Shown one piece after another: positions 1 through 4,465 of a stretch of DNA of 8,363 nucleotides (its first letter is position 1; every line of letters begins with the position of its first letter). Where the stretch lies: the NCBI GenBank assembly GCA_964638635.1, contig CAZXAQ010000132.1:1-8363 (forward strand), written 5' to 3'. This DNA is from SZUA-430 sp964638635. GTDB lineage: Bacteria; Pseudomonadota; Alphaproteobacteria; Micropepsales; Micropepsaceae. A program made the translations under genes and the position numbers. The notes beneath the pieces are model-generated. The model saw nothing but the letters and a program-made list of their open reading frames with translations. It did no database searches and was not told the DNA's origin.

Positions 1-47
1 GGCCCCGCGCCCTCCTCCAACCCGGCTGCCTCGAACAGCGTCGCCAT
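1..47 (-). CDS. rarA: Probable RarA (MgsA) replication-associated recombination ATPase, N-terminal fragment
   Basis: Only the first 15 codons and two bases lie in the window; the gene continues off the left edge. The visible protein begins MATLFEAAGLEEGAGP. This resembles the short leader that precedes the 'RPLADRLRP' motif of alphaproteobacterial RarA/MgsA proteins, AAA+ ATPases related to clamp loaders that act at stalled replication forks. The ATG (47-45) follows the htrA stop by 9 nt, and an AGAGGG Shine-Dalgarno-like sequence overlaps the htrA stop region, so co-transcription and possibly coupled translation with htrA are likely. The start and strand are well supported. The family name rests on a very short leader plus the common htrA-rarA gene order, so it is an inference. 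Confidence 0.6.
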   Translation of the reverse strand, partial: MATLFEAAGLEEGAG

Positions 48-56
48 AAACCCTCT

Positions 57-1436
57 CTAGTTGCGCACCGTCAGCGTCAGCGTGCTGCCGCCGCGGTCCA
101 CAGAAATGTTCCAAACGCGTCCGCCGCGACGAAGCGCATCCTGCAACGTCGAGACGCTCGTAATCTTCCGCCCGTTTACGCCGACGACCACGTCGCCTGG
201 CTCGAAGCCGAACCGCGACGCAAACGACCGTCCGTCGACGTCGGTCACAACGACGCCGTCCGTGCGCACAATCCCGAAATCGCCGGCGAGCCCAGGCGAC
301 AGGTTAGCGACCTTCGCACCCGCAAGCGGATTGTTCCCCTCGATCGCCGCGCTCGCGCGTGCGTTCGCAGGTTCGCTGATGAGACGCACCGACGCCGTTC
401 GCGCCTGTCCGCCACGCAGGAAGGTGAGCGTCGCCGAGTTGCCCACGCCCTTCGTCGCTGCACGGAAATTCAGGCCCTGCTCGTCGTTCACTGAAAACTC
501 GTCGATCTTCGTGATCACGTCCTGACGTTGCAGACCCGCTTGCGCCGCGGGGCTGCCCGGCGCCACGTCGCGCACCAGCACGCCGATCGGGCGATCCAAC
601 CCCAAACTCTCCGCAATCCTCGAGTCGACCGGCTGCACGTCGACGCCGAGCCACGGCCGCGCCACCTCTTTCGCGCCACCGAGCGCCGAGTTCACCACGA
701 GTTTGACCATGTTTGACGGGATCGCAAAGCCGATACCGATGTTCCCGCCGCTCCGCGAAAAAATAGCCGAGTTGATGCCGATCAACCGCCCATCGACGGT
801 CACGAGCGCGCCGCCCGAGTTGCCCGGATTGATCGCCGCGTCCGTCTGAATGAAGAACTGATAATCGCTGACACCCACCTGCGTACGCGCAAGTGCCGAG
901 ACGATCCCGCTCGTTACGGTCTGCCCGACGCCGAAGGGGTTGCCGATCGCGAGCACGATGTCGCCCACTTCCGCGTCATCGCTGTCGTGGAACGCCAGCG
1001 TCGGCAGCGGCTTGCCGCCTGTGTTCACCCGCAGAATCGCAAGGTCGGTGCGCTCGTCTGCCAGCAGCACCTTCGCCTCGAACTCCCGCCGGTCGGCCAG
1101 CGCCACGACGATCTCGTCCGCATTGGCAACCACGTGATTGTTCGTGACGATGATCCCGTCCGAACGCACGATCACGCCGGAGCCGAGCGCACTCTGCACC
1201 CGGTCACGCCCGCCGAACATCCGCCCAAAGAAAGGATCGTCCGCAAACGGATTGCGAACCTTCCGCTTCGAGTAAATGTTCACGACCGCCGGCGCCGTCT
1301 TCTTGACGACGGATGCGAACGACAGCTGCATCTGCGTGGCCGTCGTCGGCACCACGCGAAGCGGCTGCGGCTGCGCGAACGCCGCCGAGGCTACCACGAC
1401 ACTCAAAGCAAAGACTGAAAGCGACTTCTTCATCAT
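57..1436 (-). CDS. degP: Periplasmic HtrA/Do-family serine endopeptidase (DegP/DegQ-like)
   Basis: A 459-residue periplasmic protease and quality-control chaperone that degrades misfolded envelope proteins. Residues 1-21 form a signal peptide (MMKK, hydrophobic core, AFA cleavage site before QPQP). The trypsin-like domain spans about 40-255 and carries the catalytic triad: His101 in TNNHVV, Asp131 in DERTDLAIL and Ser207 in NPGNSGG. PDZ1 begins around 262 (RPWLGVDVQ) and runs to about 355; a shorter PDZ2 lies at about 375-459. The loop between the first strands (about 57-80) is short, more like DegQ than E. coli DegP with its long LA loop. The start chosen is the ATG at 1436, because it begins exactly at a signal peptide; an adjacent ATG at 1433 is possible. 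The reading frame stays open to 1964, but that extension is not protein-like. rarA follows 9 nt downstream. The ATCCGT box array upstream may regulate it. Confidence 0.95.
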   Translation of the reverse strand: MMKKSLSVFALSVVVASAAFAQPQPLRVVPTTATQMQLSFASVVKKTAPAVVNIYSKRKVRNPFADDPFFGRMFGGRDRVQSALGSGVIVRSDGIIVTNNHVVANADEIVVALADRREFEAKVLLADERTDLAILRVNTGGKPLPTLAFHDSDDAEVGDIVLAIGNPFGVGQTVTSGIVSALARTQVGVSDYQFFIQTDAAINPGNSGGALVTVDGRLIGINSAIFSRSGGNIGIGFAIPSNMVKLVVNSALGGAKEVARPWLGVDVQPVDSRIAESLGLDRPIGVLVRDVAPGSPAAQAGLQRQDVITKIDEFSVNDEQGLNFRAATKGVGNSATLTFLRGGQARTASVRLISEPANARASAAIEGNNPLAGAKVANLSPGLAGDFGIVRTDGVVVTDVDGRSFASRFGFEPGDVVVGVNGRKITSVSTLQDALRRGGRVWNISVDRGGSTLTLTVRN

Positions 1437-1550
1437 GGCTTCAATGATTCCTGAAACATGCCACCCGGGGTGGTTTTGAAACGCGGCTCGGCCAACTTGC
1501 AAGCAGGCGTCCGCCGCCAAAAAAGTATGATACCGCGCGCACTCTTCGAG

Positions 1551-1574
1551 AGCCGGTTGATGCAACCAACGGCT
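1551..1574. repeat. Imperfect inverted repeat upstream of htrA
   Basis: The arms AGCCG-GTTG (1551-1559) and CAAC-CAA-CGGCT (1563-1574) pair around a 3-nt ATG loop, with a 3-nt CAA bulge on one side. It lies about 115 bp upstream of the htrA start, between that start and the ATCCGT boxes, so it would fall in the htrA leader or promoter. It could be an operator or an mRNA hairpin. Its function is unknown and it may be fortuitous. Confidence 0.35.
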
Positions 1575-1597
1575 GTACTCGCGGGATGCAAAATCGA

Positions 1598-1709
1598 ATC
1601 CGTTATATCCGTTAACTTGGCTCAAATCCGCCGTTTCATCCGTTTGGAATCCGTTAGAAATCCGTTTGGCATCCGTCTGCGACAACCGCACCGAATGGCT
1701 GAAATCCGT
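1598..1709. promoter_or_regulatory. Array of ATCCGT boxes with 11-bp phasing
   Basis: ATCCGT occurs at 1598, 1607, 1638, 1649, 1660, 1671 and 1704, with a near match (ATCCGC) at 1626. Starts at 1638, 1649, 1660 and 1671 are exactly 11 bp apart, and 1704 is three further 11-bp steps on. Four copies extend to a 7-mer ATCCGTT followed by a variable 4-nt spacer. A 7-bp direct repeat with an 11-bp period is the classic layout of sites bound by OmpR/PhoB-type winged-helix response regulators. The array is 162 bp upstream of the htrA start and about 340 bp upstream of the membrane-protein gene. The repeat is directly visible; its role as a regulator site is inference. It could also be a degenerate short tandem repeat. 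Confidence 0.55.
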
Positions 1710-1870
1710 CAGCGGCGTCAACCTACGCGCACAACCGCCGGGCGAGCCTGCGTTCTCGAAAGACGGCGACGGACGGGTTGGGGATGACATGGACTTCGAA
1801 ATCCTGACACGCAAGCACAAGACAACGCGCAACCAGCATAAGTATGCCTTACGCCTTGGAAAACAAGCCC

Positions 1871-1909
1871 GGCACCCTGCCCAACCGTTGCCCGGCCTGG
1901 CAGGATGCC
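1871..1909. repeat. Imperfect hairpin in the htrA / membrane-gene intergenic region
   Basis: GGCACCCTGCC (1871-1881) and GGCAGGATGCC (1899-1909) pair in 10 of 11 positions around a 17-nt loop. It lies about 140 bp before the TTG start of the plus-strand membrane gene. It has no adjacent T-run, so it is not a standard terminator. It may be part of a 5' leader, a small RNA, or chance pairing in GC-rich DNA. Confidence 0.3.
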
Positions 1910-2051
1910 TGCGGCAAAGTGTGAGCGACCGAGTGTCCACGCCGAAACTGCCTGTCATGCACACGGTCCGGCAAGCTTACGATCAAACCGGGGTCCTCTC
2001 CCGCAAATACATACTCCTCACCGGCGCCCCGCCAACCACGCCGGGGGCCCG

Positions 2052-2822
2052 TTGAACATCACCCAAACGGTTTGGACCTCGTACCAAACGCCCTTCGTCA
2101 ATCTCGGCACGTTCGCACCCGTAGCGGCGTTCTGGTCGATCGCGAGCGTTGGAGCGAAGGCAACCGCGCTCGTCCTGACCGAGGACATCGTTCCCGACGC
2201 CGGCGCGAACACGATCCTGGTCGTATTGGCGCCCTACCTCTTGGCCCTGATTATTTCGGTCGCGGGGTCCGTGTGCCTTTCAATCGTTTGGCACCGGTTT
2301 CTCATTCTTGGCGAAGCACCAAACCGCCTGTTTCCGGCAAACAGAGACGTGATCGGGCCCGATTTCGTCCGGTGCACCGCCGCCATGGCTCTTCCCATCG
2401 CCGTTATCCTTCTCGGTGCTTGGGCTTATCGCGAGAGCAGCGACAGCATCGTCCTCGCCGCTCTCAGCTACTTTGCGGCACCGGTCACTCTCGCGCGCCT
2501 TGGAAGGCTGCTCCTCATCCTCCCCGCAAGCGCGACGGGCGATAGAGAAACGACGGTGCGCGAGTCCCTACGCGCAACGAAAGGACGGACGACATCGCTG
2601 TTCCTCGCTTTGCTCGCATGCAGTCTGCCCTGGAGCGTGGTCAGGTTCGGCCTCGACCAATGGGCCCAAACCTTCGAGGAAAACTCGCTGGAAGAACTGA
2701 GCCTTCTCGCGGTCGAAAGCGTCGCCGACTTCGCCCGCAATGTGACGTGGACCGCCTTTATGTCGTTCGCCTATTTGGAGTTCGTCCGTCCTCCGGAAGC
2801 GCAAGCGCGTCACTTCAGTTAA
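2052..2822 (+). CDS. Multi-pass inner-membrane protein of unknown function (paralogue 1)
   Basis: 256 residues if translation starts at the TTG at 2052, which has a G-rich GGGGG tract 4 nt upstream. No ATG exists in this frame near the expected N-terminus, and the frame upstream of the TTG is not protein-like. The product begins MNITQTVWTSYQ, followed by about six hydrophobic segments (roughly 20-40, 54-78, 106-124, 131-157, 181-200, 228-246). A conserved-looking cytoplasmic motif WHRFLILGE sits at 80-88, and ESLRATKG at 171-178 precedes the fifth segment. This pattern resembles uncharacterised alphaproteobacterial membrane proteins with a 'WHRF.LLGE' motif; no biochemical role is known to me. 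The next gene downstream encodes a protein of the same layout, so the pair probably arose by tandem duplication. The reading frame is solid; the start is less certain. Confidence 0.75.
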   Translation: MNITQTVWTSYQTPFVNLGTFAPVAAFWSIASVGAKATALVLTEDIVPDAGANTILVVLAPYLLALIISVAGSVCLSIVWHRFLILGEAPNRLFPANRDVIGPDFVRCTAAMALPIAVILLGAWAYRESSDSIVLAALSYFAAPVTLARLGRLLLILPASATGDRETTVRESLRATKGRTTSLFLALLACSLPWSVVRFGLDQWAQTFEENSLEELSLLAVESVADFARNVTWTAFMSFAYLEFVRPPEAQARHFS

Positions 2823-2883
2823 CGCGAGCGCAATACGCCCGACCTGTCGCACCAATCTGTAACCTTGAAGGCAACTCCGGCTA

Positions 2884-2908
2884 GTGACCGCGCGTCTGTC
2901 GCGGTTAC
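2884..2908 (+). promoter_or_regulatory. Hairpin just upstream of the second membrane gene
   Basis: GTGACCGCG (2884-2892) and CGCGGTTAC (2900-2908) form a 9-bp stem with one G-U pair and a 7-nt loop. It ends 9 nt before the GTG start at 2918, where a ribosome-binding site would lie, and no clear Shine-Dalgarno is visible there. It may terminate or attenuate transcription between the two membrane genes, or limit translation of the second. There is no following T-run, so a normal intrinsic terminator is unlikely. Confidence 0.45.
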
Positions 2909-2917
2909 CATCCAGAT

Positions 2918-3739
2918 GTGAGCGATCAACACAAATACCCGCGTGGCGCCCAGTTCCCGGTCCTTCTCGCCACCGCTCGCGCGTACGACATGATCATTGC
3001 GGAAACGCCCAAACTCGTCGCTGCAGCACTCCCTTGGAACGTGCTGCTTGCTGGCGCCTTGGTCATGATCGCCGCTTTCGCACCAAGCAACATGCACAGC
3101 GCCGACGATCTGCGCCAAGTCGTAATACTCGGGCTTGTCCAGCCGATCTGCATTGCCGCGGCCACAGCCGGCATTACCCTTCATTGGCAGCGAATAATTC
3201 TGTCATACACCTCCCCGGTTAGCATCGGCGACTTTGTCCGTTTCGCCGGGCGCATGATGGCGTTCGTTTTCATTGTCGGAGGGCTCTGCCGGATCATCGT
3301 CTCCGGAGCCAACGCATTGATCCCGGGCGAACACACAGGCTCGCGTGCTCTTTATGCCAGCATTGCACTCAGCGCGCTCCTCAGCGCGCGTCTCGCCCCC
3401 GCGCTCGCTGCAGCCGCTATCGGCGAGCGCAAGATGAACTTTCGCACCTCCTGGAAACTCACGCGTGGCTGCAACTTTCGCCTGGCCGCCGCTGCCGTCC
3501 TTGCGGTGGCGCCAATCCAAGTCCTCTTGGTGATCTTTGCGAAGGCGACCGGCACCTTCCCGCCTCCGGGCCTTCCCATCGCCCATCCTGCGCCCGTGCA
3601 AATCATGTTGGCGGCTGCCTGGATCACGTCATTCTTGACTTTCGCAGCCTTCTCGGCGCTAACGTACAGGTACTTCGTGCTCCAGCGCGCGGACCTGTCC
3701 GGTGTATCCCTGCAAGCAATGCGGGAGACATTTCGCTGA
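2918..3739 (+). CDS. Multi-pass inner-membrane protein of unknown function (paralogue 2)
   Basis: 273 residues from the GTG at 2918, which lacks an obvious Shine-Dalgarno; an internal ATG at residue 25 is the main alternative start. About six hydrophobic segments are visible (roughly 33-55, 67-86, 111-130, 146-168, 186-208, 227-254). Several blocks match the preceding protein in order: HWQRIIL (89-95) against WHRFLIL, IGDFVRF (103-109) against IGPDFVRC, SARLAPAL (156-163) against LARLGRLL, and SWKLTRG (178-184) against SLRATKG. I therefore read it as a diverged paralogue. In this copy the His of the WHR motif is Gln and the GE pair is missing. It lies 95 bp downstream of paralogue 1 on the same strand, probably in one unit with a structured gap. 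Function is unknown. Confidence 0.8.
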   Translation: MSDQHKYPRGAQFPVLLATARAYDMIIAETPKLVAAALPWNVLLAGALVMIAAFAPSNMHSADDLRQVVILGLVQPICIAAATAGITLHWQRIILSYTSPVSIGDFVRFAGRMMAFVFIVGGLCRIIVSGANALIPGEHTGSRALYASIALSALLSARLAPALAAAAIGERKMNFRTSWKLTRGCNFRLAAAAVLAVAPIQVLLVIFAKATGTFPPPGLPIAHPAPVQIMLAAAWITSFLTFAAFSALTYRYFVLQRADLSGVSLQAMRETFR

Positions 3740-3746
3740 CGGGCGC

Positions 3747-3791
3747 TCATGTAATCCAAACCCCGCCCGCGTTGGAGCGACAACGCGCGGC
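3747..3791 (-). pseudogene. Possible C-terminal remnant of a serine hydrolase gene
   Basis: Read on the minus strand, this segment encodes A-A-R-C-RSNAGGVWIT followed by TGA. The serine hydrolase gene at 6908-8140 ends ALGYRSNAGGVWTT followed by TAA. Stop codons fall at the same place, one mismatch is a synonymous Arg codon (CGC/CGT), and Tyr to Cys is a single base change, so the similarity behaves like coding sequence. Nothing upstream in this frame resembles the hydrolase: a stop codon follows directly, shared with the end of the neighbouring gene. It may be the last trace of a deleted paralogue, or a copied short segment. Confidence 0.35.
3751..3781. repeat. 31-bp dispersed repeat, copy A
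   Basis: Near-identical to 6912-6942 in the same orientation: the central 22 bases (3755-3776) are perfect, and three positions differ over the 31 bp, including the last. Its ends, TCCAA and TTGGA, are self-complementary around a GC-rich centre. Copy A lies 11 nt after the stop of a plus-strand gene, between converging genes; copy B lies 13 nt after the kinase stop and forms the end of the hydrolase gene. Confidence 0.85.
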
Positions 3792-4178
3792 TCACCCGCG
3801 CGAAGCGGGTGTTGGCGGCGGCACACGATCCAGCTTGTCGAAGAACTTCCGGCCCAGCGCCAGCAATTGCCCGTCGCTCAGATGCTCGACCGTTTCCCAG
3901 CCTTTGATATGGGGGCCAAGCGCGGCACGGTGCTTCTCGACGTAGTGGCGGAAGTCCGCTTGCGCCTGACGCGAGCCGGTCACCAGCACTTCTTCCACGC
4001 CCTTCAGCCCGTCACAGACCTGCGCGTAAAATTCGTGGATCGCGCGCACGTCGCTGCCATGCTGACGCGTATAGTGCGTGTGATCTTTCACCGTCTGTGC
4101 CTCGACCTTGCCGGCCGAGAACTGCTGAATCCGTGCGTTATGGTGATCTAACCAAACAACGGCGTGAAACTGTGTCAT
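3792..4178 (-). CDS. Small 'translational machinery protein' family member
   Basis: A 128-residue soluble protein with no signal peptide or membrane segment. The start ATG at 4178 has a strong GGAGG Shine-Dalgarno 6 nt upstream. The N-terminal FHAVVWLDHHNARI (4-17), a His-containing stretch (33-40), EEVLVTGSRQAQADF (62-76) and the C-terminal block VEHLSDGQLLALGRKFF (97-113) match a small proteobacterial family commonly named 'translational machinery protein'. That family is thought to be related to release-factor-like (eRF1-type) domains, but its activity is not established. The tail PPPTPASRG is likely disordered and its coding sequence overlaps a terminator-like hairpin. The gene is divergent from the histidine kinase and convergent with the membrane gene. 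Confidence 0.85.
   Translation of the reverse strand: MTQFHAVVWLDHHNARIQQFSAGKVEAQTVKDHTHYTRQHGSDVRAIHEFYAQVCDGLKGVEEVLVTGSRQAQADFRHYVEKHRAALGPHIKGWETVEHLSDGQLLALGRKFFDKLDRVPPPTPASRG
3793..3811 (-). terminator. Terminator-like hairpin overlapping the stop of the small protein gene
   Basis: CACCCGC (3793-3799) and GCGGGTG (3805-3811) form a perfect 7-bp GC-rich stem with a 5-nt loop (TTCGC on the minus strand). It overlaps the stop codon at 3792-3794. With no T-run on either side it is not a canonical intrinsic terminator, but its place between two converging genes fits a bidirectional transcription barrier. Confidence 0.4.
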
Positions 4179-4465
4179 CGCGTGCCTCCGGCCATGCAGG
4201 CACGCCGGTTTGGCGCGCCGCCCTCCGTTACACGAGCACTGGCGCGGCCCGCTACGCCTTGACCTAAGTCAGTTCGCCTTTGCGCGCTGCTGACGTTCTT
4301 CTCCGTCGACCGGCTCAAGCACGGCGCGGAACTGTCCGGCTCCAAGCGGTCGGTCCGCGAGATTCTTCGTTATTGATCCGTTAAAGTGGGGCGTTTCCGA
4401 ACCCGTCCACACACCGCCAATTTACACGTGTCGGCCTAATATTCAGAGCACGACAAGGACCTCAG
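4179..4465. promoter_or_regulatory. Divergent promoter region of the small protein and kinase genes
   Basis: This 287-bp gap must hold both promoters. Visible palindromes are TGACCTAAGTCA (4260-4271) and ACACGTGT (4424-4431); the latter is 34 bp before the kinase start and could be an operator. TAATAT (4437-4442) resembles a -10 box but has no properly spaced -35. No gene or known RNA is seen. Confidence 0.35.

Larger units (their letters stand above)
1437..2051. other. 615-bp intergenic region between divergent htrA and membrane-protein gene
   Basis: I find no convincing gene in this stretch. It should contain the promoters of htrA (leftward) and of the membrane-protein gene (rightward), but no sigma-70-like -35/-10 pair with proper spacing could be identified on either strand. 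It holds the phased ATCCGT boxes (1598-1709), an imperfect inverted repeat (1551-1574), a short palindrome GCATAAGTATGC (1836-1847) and a longer imperfect hairpin (1871-1909). The length and structured elements leave room for a small RNA or long 5' leaders, but no known RNA family was recognised. Confidence 0.6.

Noticed and set aside
1437..1964. N-terminal extension of the htrA reading frame to 635 codons
   Set aside because: The signal peptide begins at 1436, and the extension is Arg/Pro-rich without protein-like features and covers the ATCCGT repeats.
1905..2051. Start of the first membrane protein at the ATG at 1905
   Set aside because: The extra 49 residues are low-hydrophobicity, His/Arg/Pro-rich and precede what looks like a normal family N-terminus at the TTG at 2052.
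4328..4354. Possible EcfG general-stress promoter (GGAAC then CGGT)
   Set aside because: The spacing is 18 nt and the second element is CGGT rather than CGTT, a weak match of the kind expected by chance.
4376..4382. Single ATCCGTT upstream of the kinase, as in the htrA array
   Set aside because: One isolated 7-mer without an 11-bp partner is expected by chance in a window of this size.
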